Notes: a model not told the origin generated them from the letters alone. Shown: positions 30,416 to 44,690, numbered from the stretch's first letter. The stretch: 64,000 nt of DNA from Bugula neritina (GCA_964035545.1 OZ037766.1:28083673-28147672); one strand, 5' to 3'. A program made the numbers and translations.

Positions 30416-32562
30416 TTAGTCAATAAGACGCAGGGTAAGATTTCCTGTCGGATTTCCATTCCCATTTCTTAAATACATATTTCCACAGCAAGCCATACAA
30501 TGTTTTTCTGCCATCTGTGGCCTAGCCACATTAAAATATGCATAGGAAACATATCCTAAACACTTTAGTTCCACATCCTCTTCTAGTTGAAATTGAGTGC
30601 CTGTAGAATATGATAGTGCAGTCAGTTGATTGTTTTAATAATATTAATTTTGCCAAATAAGAAAGGTTTTCTCAATTTTGCTATAGCAAATCTTTTTCTA
30701 TTCAAGGGCATTAGGCAACTATACATTATTTTTTACTTACCTTCAATATCAAATCTAACTTTACTTCCATCAGTTGTATATCCTCCACAACCTGAACAGT
30801 TATCAGCATAGCCAACCTCCAGTGGTGTTGTACCTTTTGATATTGTAGAAAATCTCAAATCATCCAATCGTATGTTCAGTGTAGTCAAGTCAATTCCATA
30901 TTTGGTAAAGCTGAAAATATGTAGATCCGATCAATATGACTTGATGATGCTCAGCAATACACATAACATAATAGTTATAGTGATTAACCAACGTATCTAG
31001 TGCATAAAAGGTGACATGAATTTTCAAATTTAATATTTTATATCACTATATTATCTTTATATGTAACTTTATTTTGTGCTGATCGAGGAGGGGACAAATC
31101 TTCAAACAGCTGCTGGTTTAACCTTGAAAATTTCAAGTTACAGAAATATAAATACTTTAATTTTACTCAAGGGTTCACCATACTCACTTCATGTTTGTCT
31201 CTTTACCATGAAGGTAGTTATTTTCAGCCCCTGAAGGTAAATTTAGATAAGCTAAAGCGGCTGAGTTATTGCTGACTTGAAAGCAATAAATGCTGCCAAT
31301 AACTGGAACTCCATTTAAAGATACAGAATAATTTGCTTCCTTGAAGTTTTGCCTGGTTACAGTTGTGGGGCATCCTTCTGTAATGGTTTTACATTGATTT
31401 TCAATATTCACGATATTTAGACAGTTTTGTTTAAGATTTATGAAGTAGTAAGGGTTGGTAACGCATAAATAATAAAGATTATTCTTAATAAACAAACTAT
31501 AGTGTTGCATATTACATGCAATGCATTGGCCATAAAATCAATATATTTTTCATCTTATAGTTTGTTAGCATTACTTCAATTACAAAGGTTAGGCTGTAAA
31601 CTATACAATACTATTTTATAACAAACCGTTGTTGCATTTGAAAAAAAGTGCCCATATTCAAGGGAAATTTACGTTTCATCTGTTATATATATATTATTTT
31701 GACTTAAGTATTACGGCACTCTTTAGGCGCCTTAAGTATAAAACAATGTTTTCAATTTGAAATTTAGTTTTTACCTGGCAACTACACATTCCAACCATGA
31801 TCATCTGTGTTCCACATATGGATATCAGTATACAGAATAATCTCACATATTTTTAACTCTGGGTGGAAGTTAAACCCGTTACACTCTTGATGATTCAGAC
31901 AGAACTAGAAGGTATGAAGTGTAATACAGCTGTAATTTATCTCAGCAAAGCAAAATACATTTTACTCAATATATTTATATTTCTTTAATGCATAATACAA
32001 ACAGTTTTATATGCCATTCACAAATTATTTAAAAATATTGCTATTTTTTAGCAATTAATAAGTTGCCTTATGTTACTGTAGCCATACTGGTATTTATATG
32101 TTAAAGTAGTAATATACCTGAGAACAGAGAGACACTGCTGGTATTTTATTTATTGTTTTTATTCCTGAACCCAAATTTTTTATTCTCTTCTCTTCCTTAG
32201 ACTTTTGGAATCTTAGGTCTGCTCCACTACAGACAATAGTCGTAGCTAAAACACATTACAAATTTTCTGTTTTATTATAGTGACATCAATATATAACAAC
32301 TATAGCCAACTATAATAATGAAGTTTATTTTATAAAAAAATCTAAAACATAATTAATGTGCAAAAAACTTATCCTTTCAGCTTTTACATATTTCAGTACA
32401 TCGTTTATTATAAAATTTGCTAAAACTATAATATAAAAGCACTAATATTTCAAACTATTTTTTATACACACGCCGTTAACTATCTCGATCAGATTAATAA
32501 ATTCAAAACACTTTACCTGAAAAATATAAGCAGTACAGAGTATATCTCACAATACCCTTCAT
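30416..32562 (-). pseudogene. PAN-GON gene A, nonsense codon in PAN exon 2
   Basis: Six exons: signal peptide 32517-32562 (MKGIVRYTLYCLYFSG), PAN-1 32118-32245, PAN-2 31775-31904, GON-1 31188-31377, GON-2 30741-30910, GON-3 30416-30600 ending TAA. Phases match intact genes C and D. The GON exons are open and carry YSVSLNGVPVIGSIYC, FTKYGIDL, VGYADNCSGCGG, RFDIEG and CMACCGNMYLR. The defect is TAG at 31782-31784, where genes C and D have the Trp of the WLPG motif. The product would stop after the PAN region, so either a recent pseudogene or a truncated secreted protein. An intron holds a decayed hammerhead-like sequence. Confidence 0.75.
31075..31116 (+). ncRNA. Decayed hammerhead/retrozyme remnant in gene A intron
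   Basis: tgtgctgatcgag then gaggggacaaatct and caaacagctgctgg align with the intact ribozyme at 59581-59627, but the CTGATGA core is disrupted and GAAA is changed to CAAA. Antisense to gene A, in the GON-1/GON-2 intron. Confidence 0.6.
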
Positions 32563-34439
32563 AACATATTTAAGTTGCAACCTGACTAGAACACGACTTT
32601 AAGAAGAATATAATGTTAATAGCTAAATATTAGCCTTTTATGGGCTAATTTTCAATAACAACATTTCAAAGCTATACATGATTTAGAAAACACTTGTTAA
32701 AAGTCTATTAAAGTAGATTTATCATTAATTAATAAAATTATGTCAACATAGCCTATACTTTATCTAAAACACCAATTGTAAACATTACGATATGTTTATT
32801 TAACAATTAACTTCTAAATAACAACACTTCAAAGCTGAACATTATTTAGAAAGCACTTCCTAAATGTTTAAAGTAGATTTATCATAAATAATAAGGCATA
32901 TGCCAATGTTATAAATTGCTTAATTTAAAAAATATAGGCATTACGTTAAGCTGTAGCAATTAAACCTATGACTAGGTTAAGTGTTTTGTCTATATGCCTG
33001 GGAGGTATTTTTAATTTGATCAATTTTAATATAATGCTGATAATTTCATACAGTAATATTACGGGTAAATTATTTCTTATGATTAGAGAAAAATGCATAC
33101 CTTCTTAAGTAAGCCTTTGATATTAGAGATGAAAGCGGAAGTGTTAACGTTGGCTGATGCAGTCATTTGCAAAGCTTAACAGGATCATGTACCCCAAACA
33201 TTTACTTTAGTTAGTTAAACTAATTTAAGTTAAATTAAGTTATAAAAATCAATAATTAAAGTTTATCAGCATTATATTTATGATTAAACACAAATGCTTA
33301 CTAAAATTCAATGTTGCTTGTAAAATTTCAATTTGAAACAAATAGAAACTTTGGAAACACCAATGATCCATTTTATGTAGCCACATATATATTTCAACAA
33401 ATATTCTAGTTATTATTCAGTTGTAGTTTGTAGCTTGTTAGTAATTTTTGAAATTAAGTGAATTGATGGCCCTTTTCCAGCTGTAGGAAATGACCTAAAT
33501 TAGGAAGTATAGATGCGGTTATATTGGCTAAAGATATATGTTTTTTCTATATATAGATAGTTGCACAGTATACAGTAGCTAACACATAACAACATTTTCC
33601 ATATATTATTTCCATTTTATTTTACACCAATAAGTTTACAAAATGTTTAGGTAATCTTTTATTGAATGGTAATTTCTGTTATTGTTTCATAATCTTTTTA
33701 TTGAGCAAATTCAGGCAATGGGTGTTAATTCACTGTCATATATAATAACTAAATATATTTTGGTCTCCATGGCTTCGATTTATGTATAGGATCTATAATT
33801 CTTTTTATGCCTGATCAACATGACTTGTAATTCTAAATCAAAATAGGCTTTTTTAACACTGTAAATTGCATTTTAAGTCATTTTATTGAAAAGCAACATC
33901 TCTGGAATAAATAACATTATTAAAAAACAATAAATTTCAGACAACATATAGATAATCAATAGGATCACAGTATAACACCTAAAGTAATCCTTGATACAAA
34001 AAACAGTAATAAATTAAAAACATTCATTTACTAAATGTTTTAATGTTTATATTAATACCTTCAACATTATTGACTTCTTTAAATAAATTATTTAAAACGT
34101 TTTCCAAACCCAACGGTGAACCAATGTTGAATTCACATAACCAGATTAAACAGCTTGATTTCCAATTTGTAATATCTTTGAGCAGCCAATCAGAAGTAAG
34201 TATATATACCATTGTTTAACTTGCTAATTTTATGCATGACAAAGTAAAATTATTTTTTATTTAAGCCTGAAAGTGCATCATGCACCCATTTTAAAACCTC
34301 TGAAGCAAAAAAAAAATAAAACTTTGAATCCTAATGTTACTTCATGTTTTAATGAATGTTTTTTATTCAATACTAGCAAAAACAATAAAGTAATCTTCAA
34401 AATTAGTAAGTTATTTAGTCTTTAACAACTCAAAGCATT

Positions 34440-36488
34440 TTAGTCAATAAGACGCAGTGTAAGGTTTCCACTCTCATTTCCCAAATGCATATTTCCACAG
34501 CAGGCGGTACAATGACTTTCTGCCACCTGTGACCTAGCTACATTAAAATATACGATTGGGTGGTATCCTAAGCACTTTAGTTCCACATCTTCCTCTAGTT
34601 GAAATTGAGTGCTTAGCTGTAGAATATGATATTGATTTTGCCAAATAAAAACTTTTTCCCAGTTGCTATATACATAACAAATATTTTACTATTCAAGTGC
34701 ATTAAGCAACTATTTTAATGTTTACTAACCTTCAATATCAAATCTAATTTTACTTCTATCAGTTGTATTTCCTCCACAACCTGAACAGTTATCAGCATAG
34801 CCAACCTCCAGTGGAGTTGCACCTCTTGATATTGTAGAAAATCTCAAATCATTCAATCGTATGTTCAGTGTAGTCAAGTCAATTCCATATTTGGTAAAGC
34901 TGGAATTAGATCACAATCAATACGATTTCATGATGCTCAGCAATACACATATTATAAACATTATATTGATTAACCAACATACATACATGGAAAGCTGTAT
35001 GTATTAGATAAAAGGGCAGCACGACTTCTCAAATTATATGTTGTATATACATTATTTTTATATGTAACTCTATTTTATGCTAACAAGGTGACAAATCCCA
35101 GGACAGTTGCTGCTTCAACTTTGAAAAAAATTTAAACTTTTAAATATATACAGCATATATAGTTCGGTTTTACTAACTATAGTTCTTTATATAACTTACT
35201 TCATGCTTGTATACCGGCCATGAAGGTAATTATTTTTAGCCCCAGAGGGTAGATTTATATAAGCTAAGGCAGCTGAGTTATTGCTGACTTGAAGACAATA
35301 AATGCTGCCAATAACTGGAATTCCGTTTAAGGATACAGAATAGTTTGCTTCTGTGAACTTTGACCTGGCTACAGTTGTTGGGCATCCTTCTGTAATGGTA
35401 TTACATTGATTTTCAATATTTATAATATTTATACAGATTTGTTTAATTTTCAAAAAAATCAAGAATAAATTTATACATATATTATAGATCAGATAATTTA
35501 TAGATATATTGCCTTATAAAGCAGTAAAAAATCTACATATAATAAACTATGCACTAAATACAAGTTATTACAATAGTTTTTCTTAGATTCTTAGCATATA
35601 GTTCAAGTCTCAACAGATTAGTTTTAATTGAATTTTTATTTTTACAATGTAGCTAATTTGCATTATAAAATTAAAAAATTGAACAGTCTATACATAAAAT
35701 GATGCACTCAAATTTTTATATTCGGTATGCATATCTGAACAAAACTTTTATCGTATTATTCATGGTTACCTGGCAACCACACATTCCAACCCTTATCATC
35801 TGTGTTCCATATATGGATATCAGTATACAGTATAATCTCACATATTTCTAACTCTGGGTGGAAGTTGAACCCGTTACACTATTGATGATTCAGACAAAGC
35901 TAAAACATATGGAGTGTGATACAGCTGTAGCTTATCTTAGCAAAGTGAAAACATATTCATGTAGAAAATGTTAGTTTTAGTCAAATATAAAGCAAATAAT
36001 TATATATCATCTAGGATAATGATTGAAAAATATTAGTCAATTTTTAATGATTATTAAGTTTCTTATGCAACACTAGGTAGCCATACATGTATTTATATGT
36101 TAAAATAGTAACATACCTGAGAACAGAGAGACACTGCTGATATTTTATTTTTTATTTCTATTCCTGAACCCAAAGACTTTATTCTCTTCTCTTTCATAGA
36201 CTTTTGAAACCTTAGTTCTGTTCCACTACAGGCAGGAGTAACAGCTAAAATATGTTAAAATTATATAATTATGTTTTATCAGTACTATTAAAGTAACATA
36301 CTTGGTAGACTATAACTCAGTTTCCTATATAAAACATCTGCATTTAAAAAAAATGGAAAAAGTTGTATAAAACCAACATTTCGAACTATTTTTCTGTGTA
36401 CGTCAGCTATAGCTCCGATTAAAAAATGTATAAGCATTTTACCTGAAAGATGTAAGTAATACAAAAAATATTTAACAATACGCCTCAT
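34440..36488 (-). pseudogene. PAN-GON gene B, nonsense codon and 4-bp insertion
   Basis: Exons: signal peptide 36443-36488 (MRRIVKYFLYYLHLSG), PAN-1 36117-36244, PAN-2 35770-35899, GON-1 35200-35389, GON-2 34730-34899, GON-3 34440 to about 34616. It parallels gene A exon for exon. PAN-2 has TAG at 35879-35881 where gene A has Glu before CNGFN; the WLPG Trp that is lost in A is intact here. At the GON-3 acceptor a 4-bp insertion (CTAA) after CTACAG puts the expected frame out. The remaining GON-3 codons are open to TAA at 34440. Two lesions make this a likely pseudogene, inactivated independently of A. Confidence 0.75.
35077..35116 (+). ncRNA. Decayed hammerhead/retrozyme remnant in gene B intron
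   Basis: tatgctaacaaggtgacaaatccc then aggacagttgctgc is the duplicate of the remnant at 31075-31116, further decayed. It retains the gacaaatccc segment better than copy A does, so the insertion predates the A/B duplication. Confidence 0.5.
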
Positions 36489-36839
36489 AATGTATTTGTT
36501 TCAACCTGATTAGAACACAACTTTAGACAGAATAAACTATTGTTGGCTCAACAGTAGCTTTTCAAAGACTACTTTCTAAATAACAACACTTCAAAGCCAA
36601 ATATAATTGGGAAAATACTTTTTAAATGTTTATAGTAGATTTATCGTTAATTATTAAATTTATGTCAACATGGGTAACTTAATTTAAAACACCAAGTAAG
36701 TATTATAATATATTATAATGTAGCAAACAGTTTATTTAACAAAGAATTGTAAGTTTGTTGTTTTGATGCCTGGTAAGTATTGGTATTCTAATCAATTTTT
36801 ATAATCTCATTAAGCAATATATAGAAACTGTCTATTGTG

Positions 36840-36896
<57 letters not shown>
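36840..36896. repeat. (TA)n microsatellite
   Basis: AT dinucleotide tract between gene B and gene C, in a 1.5-kb intergenic stretch that also holds a GT/TTGC-rich low-complexity tract at about 37420-37540. Confidence 0.97.
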
Positions 36897-36899
<3 letters not shown>

Positions 36900-38000
36900 C
36901 CTATATACAACTGTCATAAATTTTTACTAATATCTACAAGGAATATCTACAAGGAATTGTCTTTTCCTTTAACGTAGGGCCACACGGTGCGCATTTTCGC
37001 ATGAAAAAATTTAAACTACAAGTATAAAAGGTGTCCACTGTATGCGTTGAGAAAATATTCACCTGCGGAAATTTGCACCTTGTAGCCCTAAGCCTAATTT
37101 TTATCCTGAAACTGTCAATTATAATTTATTGAAAGTAAAATGTCTTGAGCATGGTTGCTTTTACAATGTAATACAGCTGAGCCAAATTTAATTTCTGACT
37201 GAAAATCATTTTAAGATATAAACTAACATTAAGTCATTATGCTACAAAGTGTTGTACATGCAGCTAAAATTGTGGACAGCGATATAACAATATTCAGCAT
37301 GGCAATCAACAACAACCAACCAACAAATAACTTGTAAAGCAATATAACATTCCTAATCACTATTAGTAGAAGACTTTCATAGCATATTCATAGATTATTA
37401 CGATTACAATTATAGTTTAGGTGTTTCTCTGTGTCTGTGTGTGTGCATTTGCTTGCTTGCTTGCTTGTCTGTTTGCCTGTGTGCGTGTTTGCTTATGTTT
37501 GTTTGCCTGTGTGTGTGCGCTCGCGGGAGCGCGTGTGTTGTGCGAATATACTGAGAAAATAAACATGCGATTAAACTGAGGTAGCAGCATGTCAAAAGTG
37601 GTGAATATTTCATCATGGTATATTTTCATCATTAAAAAATTTGTATTAGAGTTTCATATTCATTGCAGTTTACAATGAGCCTAAACTTTTAAACTTATGT
37701 CTAACCAAAAGGTTTTAAGCTATTTCTGTTTGAATAAAATGTTCATGCAAAGCACTCAAATACAAACAGTTATTTTTCCTGTATAAATAACTTTTACAAT
37801 TACTTAAATTTCAAAGGCAGATGGCTTAGTCATTTCAACTTCCCTATTAGACTATTTGAAGAAAAACTTTTAAAAATCACAGTGTTTGATCTCTCTAATC
37901 AATCAATATAGGATATCCCTGTGTCAAGTTTAATGCAGGTCAGGCATTGCATAATATGTTAGTTGTATTCAGCATAATTTATTGTACCCATCTGATCGGC

Positions 38001-41000
38001 ATGAAGCTGCAGGTGATATTTCAACTCATTATGTTTTTAGCAGGTATGTAACATGTTTTAATTTTTTTTATATATATACCTGGTTTATCTATATGTAGGG
38101 TTTTGCAAATGCTTGCCTTTATTTTGTGCAGCCAAACTGACGTATATGCATGCATACGTATTTTTTTGAGCAAATTGTTAAAATTAATTTATAAGTTTTA
38201 TTTAAAGTAATTCATGAAGTTACTCGTTTAAAATTAAAAAAATTTCTGCAAAACAGCTCTGAATTGACATTTACCCTAAAAAATTTAATTGGTAAAACAA
38301 ATTTTATTTATGGAATAGGGAACTTTTTTCAGATACTTGAATCAAATGCTTGAAGATTCAAAATATACATGACAATCTATCAAAACTACAATTCGCCTAG
38401 AAAAATTAATTACTGCAAAAAACATATAAAAGGTTTATATTGTTAGAGCCGTAACTTTGTTCACTTTTATTCTTCAACAAAGATTTTTGCCGTCATTTAA
38501 ATCACTTCATGTTTGATACACGATAGGCTATTGATTGTTATATGAGAAAAAGGAAAAGGACTTTTCAATCTGCAAATAACAGGAAATTTAGGTGATATCA
38601 AAGATTAAAAACACATTGTGTTGAAGGCTATAGGTGGCTACAGCCTATAGATTTAGTTTGCTGAATCTAATGCTGATAGAGTGTTTGAGCAAATTTGTTT
38701 GATTTTGCTATTAACCTGCGCCTGAACTCTGTTATGCTTTGATTGTTTTTAATACAGGTTATTGGCTCAAATTTATGTTGATAACTTGATATGTTGTTCA
38801 TCTGTTTTACTGCCATAATGTTATCAGCTATAGTAAACCCTGTTTTATATACAATAAGTCATTTAAGGTTTTGAAAAATTGGCCTAAACATTTTTATGCT
38901 TATATAGTTGATATTTTGAGTTTTAAAATAACAGTTAATTTCATAATCATTCATTGTGGTGTTGCATAGGTTTTACTGTGAGAAGTATGTTTTAGCTATA
39001 GTCTATTGCAACATTGTTTGTGAAAATAATTTTAACTACAAATGTTGCTTATAGAACTATATATTTTATAATATTTCAGCTAAAATTTGTTATTATTGAG
39101 CTATGTCAAAGCACATATAAGTATACATATATTTGAAAAATAATAAGTAAAATGACGAAAAGTTTGTAATGAGACGTAAAAGTAAATATTGCCATGAAAT
39201 GTTTTTAGCAGAACTGTCATTCTCTGAAGCTATAAGAATGAAGTTTGTAAAAATTAAAGGAAAAAGAATAAAAGCTTCAAATTCTGGATTAACTTTATTT
39301 AAAGAAACTTCAAAACTCCTCATTTGTGCAAAGGTAACATTGAAATTTTACTATACAGTTTTTGAAAGTCCATGAACCAATTATTTACACAATTATTTAT
39401 AGGCATTCTTCAGCTGCTTCTGCTATGTTTATTTATCTTTGTTGCAATAGGAATGTTTGGCTAATGAAGAATGCAATGGCTTTAATTATAACTCTATGGA
39501 ACAGAAGTGTGAAACATTCTTGTATTCAGTAGAACATCAACTGAGTGATGATAATGATGGCTGGACCTTATGGTTACCAGGTATATGTTATAAACTCTTA
39601 TACCTATATAAAGTTATCTTTGCTTTAGTAAATTATACTGGACATTATGGCTGGACATTATGGTTGCCAGGTGTGTTACTGCTCAACATATTACCTGTTA
39701 TTATATTATACATATAGGCATGTAGAACATGAATATAGCTAATATGTAGTATACAAGTGTTTGCAAATTGTCCATTCTTTTGTACTTATGTAAACGTAGA
39801 TTTAGTTGCTATAAAACTACATCAAAACAAGAAGGCTTTGCTCCTAGTTTTAGCATTACAGTCTATAATTTCTCTGCTATTTAATTCCTTTGCTTTAAAA
39901 TTTAAAAACCTTGCTAGTGTTATTCAATAATTTTTACTATAGCATAACATTTTATTTAGTGTAATGACAAAAAAGACACTGTCATTAAAGTATAATTTTA
40001 CTTGCCACTACACTGCATCTAATGTAGATAGTGAGTTTTCTCCTGTTTATATAAGTTTACCTTTTAATAATGACATTAGTGGATCCAGTTAGATGTACTG
40101 TAGATATTGCTAATGGGAAAGAAAATGTTAAGTTTTCAAATATATATTTAAATACTAATTATATCTTGCTGCTGAGGTAAATAAATTCATGCAGGACTAA
40201 AATATCTTATTACCCTCAAAACCAGGATATATTTAATTTATAAAAGTAAAAATTATTTCATATGAAAATATTATTGGGTTTTTTGAAAGTAAAAATGTCT
40301 ACTGCTAATAATAAACATTACTACTTAGAATTTAGAAAGTTTCCTAATAAGTAATTGTTTTATTATAGAAGCTTGTCCAACTGCAGCTGAAAGACCCAGC
40401 TTCGACAAATCTGATTACTCATTGGCTATAAATGGAGTTGCTGTTACTGGTAGCATATATTGTCAACGGATGGATGATCTAAACACTTTGTCTTTTCTTA
40501 ATCTTCCTACTGGTGCAGCCAGCAACTATCAGATTGGTCAAGACAATGATCAAGAGTGAGTGCTATAGCAACTTTTTATGCAAACTTGAAACAACTAGTC
40601 TTTATTTGTATGTATTTTTATAGCTTGCTACATGTTAAATGTTAGCCACATATTTCATTTATTAGTCAAATTAGTCAAAAGAGATTTAAATTATCTATAA
40701 TTAGTCATTAAAAGTGCCTAATACAGTATCATCCCAAACATATGTTATAGCCACATGGTATATTATAGTGAAAATTTTCTAAAAGCCAAAGAGCTTCACA
40801 CGTTTTAAACTAGATTTTTCAGAAGCAGATTTTTTAGGCTCGGTAGATCTGGTAAAATAACTTTGTAGCAGCAATATTTCCCCAATCATTACATTTGCAA
40901 CCAATAACTATTACAGTAAAGGTACAGCATGAAGGACATTTCATTTTATAGCTGATCAAACTCTTAGCCTCTCTGGCCAATTAACCATAGCCGCGTACAC

Positions 41001-41987
41001 GCTTAACTACAACATCCAATCTATAATATATCTATCACTAAGTTCTAAAGACTCCATCATGTGTATATCTATCTATATAACCATGCAGTATTGATTTATT
41101 TAAATAATCTGATTACCACAATATCACTTGGCAACAATTGACTACTAGCTGTAACCATGTGTGGTTGCAGTATATATAATAAAACTACACTGGAGTTTAG
41201 ATGTACATAATATAACATTGCAAAGAAAATTTATGTCTGAAATGTGTTCACACAATATTTTATTGTCGGTTGTAAAATAGTTTCAAATATAGCAAAATAA
41301 ATAATCTTGTTTGTCTGGTCTGATATAAGTTAAATAATTATGATTCAATTTACAAGCAATTAATACTAACTCAACTGAGCAACGTATCATGTTCATGTGT
41401 ACTATTCATGTAATGCTAAATCATTGGTTTACAAGGTTTACAAAGTACGGAATAGATTTGGAAACTTTTACCCTGAGACTGGATGACTTCACCTTTACTA
41501 CTACAACTAGAGGCACTAACAAACTAAATCTGGGATACACAGACAACTGTTCTGGTTGTGACGGATATACTACTACTAGGAGTCAGATTTACTTTGACAT
41601 AACCGGTAAGGTTTAGGCAGCCTTTAAAGTTAAACCTATATATAGCATTTAATAAAGAATATAAAAATATCAACATCGATTTATTTTTTATTACTTTATT
41701 GGAAACCAAGCAGCTGTTCGCAGCAACTTATACATTACTAAACAAATCTATTTAGTAAGTTACTTTAGTGCCATCAAATTACTGATATGCTGGCATATTT
41801 TGTAGGCACTCAGTTCGAGTTGAAAGATGACGTGACTTTCAGTAGCTCTGGTTACATTCCATACACTTATCACAATTCTAGAACTTCACAAAGAGTTGAG
41901 ACACAATGGACTGCATGCTGTGGCACGGCTTATTTTAGAAGTGGCTATGGAAGCAGCATTGGGCAAATTTCGCTGCGTCTTGTATAG
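38001..41987 (+). CDS. PAN-GON gene C, intact secreted protein
   Basis: Six exons: 38001-38043, 39209-39333, 39451-39580, 40369-40555, 41436-41605, 41806-41987. Total 837 nt, 278 residues, no internal stop, all junctions in phase. Signal peptide MKLQVIFQLIMFLAG; PAN/apple-like region (about 15-99) with CLANEECNGFNYNSMEQKC and WTLWLPG; GON-like region (about 100-278) with YSLAING, SIYCQRMD, FTKYGIDL, LRLDDFTFTT, GYTDNCSGC, YFDITGTQFEL and a closing CCG motif. GON was described at the C terminus of some ADAMTS proteases; here it is paired with PAN without a protease. Secretion is inferred from the signal peptide; function unknown. The tail end of PAN-2 with its donor is duplicated at 39648-39670. 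Confidence 0.82.
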
Positions 41988-42285
41988 AATGATATCTCCA
42001 TTTTAGTTCTCTGATTTTACAGTCAAGAGAAACTTACTTACTGCTTAATGGTGAAAGTGTGGAAATCTTGGTCAGTAACGGGAACTTTCACATTTCATTA
42101 AACTCTCTTTGCAGCTTCATATGTAATTCCATGTCAAAAACAGTGTGATTTTTATTTAATTAAAATGTTTTTTATTATTCATTACTGTGTGTTGTTTTGT
42201 GATATCTTTTTAAAATTAAAACAGAAAGGCAAGCATGCATACAATTGTTTTCAAGTCAGACAAAATACATCATGCACAGTTATCC

Positions 42286-42291
42286 AATAAA
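42286..42291 (+). terminator. Candidate polyadenylation signal of gene C
   Basis: AATAAA about 300 bp after the gene C stop; it is conserved in the duplicated flank after gene E (about 57372). Not tested against transcripts. Confidence 0.4.
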
Positions 42292-44116
42292 CAGTTCAGG
42301 TTTCAATTCTGAAAGTGGTTATTGTATTTGATTTATCAAATTTTGTTGATTCATGTATTCTGTATTGTAAGTCTGTGTCATATGTGTACATGTATATTTT
42401 ATTTGCAAATAAAATAATTATTCTACTCTTTGGTAGTTTGTTTATGATTGTTTTTGGTAGGTTATGCATGCAAAATGCATTAGATACTTTTATGGTTCTA
42501 GCAAAACTATAGTTAATCATAAACAATGAAATATTGCAGTAGCTAGTTAATTTAATAAAAACTTTTATTTACACATTTTATTTAATATTGTGTTTTTTCA
42601 TTACTTTGATAAAAAACTTTGCCAAATTCTTTTCGGTATGGGTGGAGCTGTTGACAGAAATATTATTCTCTTTTCTGCTATAGATTTCCTATTATTACTT
42701 GTCTCCATATAATATAAGGCATGGTAAGCAGCATAATATACATAGAAAATGCTTTAGTTGTTTTAGCGCATTGATCTGTTAATTTAGCTTAATGAGTAAT
42801 GAAATATAATCTTGAATTTTGACTGAGCAAATCAAGTTCCTCAGGATACCATGAATCAATTTTTGAATATTATATTTAAGCATAACCTGTAGCAGCTATT
42901 AGCGTGCAGATATTCATTTTAGTTTTAAAAGTGTATTTTATACATGGTTCATCTTATTTTGAGCCAAAATGTTAATTTGGTCTGCAGGAAAAGCATTTTT
43001 AAACACTTTACATTTCAAATTACTTTTCCAAAATTATTGCTTTCTTCATCTCTTGCGCATTTCAAGATATTATTATATATACAGGGGTTTTTAAATTTCA
43101 CCCAATCAAGGGTTGCCTAACTACACAATAAGTCACCTAATCTTTTAACTGTTTATTTGAACAATTAAATAATACATGGTATAAAGCAATTTTAGTAGCT
43201 CTTCTTGGAATAAAAGTAAAGAGAATAAAACTTTAAATTCAGTTATTTTCACTTTTGAATATTTGCACTTGGTTACCACATGCATTCCAAAGTAGGCTAT
43301 AGTAAAGAATTGTATTTATAATAACTATAACGTGAAGTGTACATAAAGATTTGTTAAGGGCAGCGACATAAACAATTTATTAAATTTGGGTATCATCTAT
43401 AAAGAGGGTAAAGAAACAAATATAATTATGATCAACTTTATCAAACTATAGATGAAGATTTAAATAAAATGAGTAGCTCATTCACTTATAAGACAAATCA
43501 AATTGCAAGTGTACTACTTGAGTCACATTTTATATGCACTTTTATGCAAAATTATGTCTGAAAACTATATTATTTTTACCTCCCACAATTACATTACGTT
43601 AAAAACATAAAGGAATATTTTAGGTAAAAATATACTTATAGATGAAAACCGACAGATTAATAAAATTAATTTTTATAAAAAATTAGGAAATTAAACATTT
43701 TACTAGCATAAACTGTACTTTAAAATTTTCTTATAATAATTATGTATTATGTTGAATGATCACAAATTTTTAATAAGAATCGCTGCAGCCTAAAGTTGAA
43801 AGCTTTTTCCAAAGTTAGTCTTTGGAAATCCAAGAAAATATATTATTACAATTATCAATTTGATGCATATAATATATTGTAGTATATGTTAATAAACATT
43901 GTAACTCTTGTACCATATATATATTATAAGATGATTCCATATATAGATATCTAAATGATGACACTACTTAGGGCACTTCCAGTTACTGCAACTATAAATA
44001 TTGTCCTTCTGTTTTTTAGAAAGAATCAACATATGTAAGCATAGTGACACTTGCAGCATTATATTATGATGATATTTTGTATAGACCATTACAATAGTTT
44101 ATAACCAGTATACACA

Positions 44117-44224
<108 letters not shown>

Positions 44225-44302
44225 TTAACAAATAACAAGTTTGTAATCTTATATACTTGCATAAGCTACTTAGCTCATGTATCTTCAAATCATTTCATAT
44301 TA

Positions 44303-44690
44303 TCACTAAACGCAGTGTTACAGTTCTATTTGGTTGCCCATCTCCATTTGCCAAACTCAAATGTGCACAACAACCTGTACAATGACTCTCTATGACTTCT
44401 GGTTCAGTTAAGTTTAAATATGCATATGGAATGTAGCCTGTGCAACAATTTTATCTTCATACCCTCCTCTAGTTCAAATCGAGTACCTGCATGTAGAACA
44501 TAATTACAAGATTGGTTTTCTAAATTTCATAATAATTTTAATTCAATGAAATAAAAAATAGATATTCAAATAATATTAGATTGCAGCAACTTTAATCACT
44601 GCTTGCTATTGAGCATTTTGCAATTCGACTTCTTTTGGCTGCTGAATGTTTACTTACCTTTTATATCAAATCAAATTTTACTTCTGTTGG
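44303..44690 (-). pseudogene. Minus-strand GON remnant (GON-3 and GON-2 end)
   Basis: 44303-44488 encodes a decayed GON-3: GTRFELEEG, then after a frameshift GYIPYAYLNLTEPEVIESHC, then CCAHLSLANGD. 44654-44690 retains the end of GON-2 and its GTAAGT donor, but with an in-frame stop. The rest of the gene is missing. It is most like the minus-strand genes A and B. Confidence 0.75.

Larger units (their letters stand above)
28900..36700 (-). repeat. 4-kb tandem duplication carrying genes A and B
   Basis: Copy 1 (about 28900-32820) and copy 2 (about 32940-36700) match over exons, introns and 3' flanks. Exon offsets are 3926-4024 bp for all six exons. Flank example: gcctttgatattagagatga occurs in both copies near 29070 and 33110. 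Confidence 0.88.

Noticed and set aside
42296-42526. Overlapping short ORFs after gene C
   Set aside because: AT-rich 3' flank duplicated after gene E, without domain or conserved frame.
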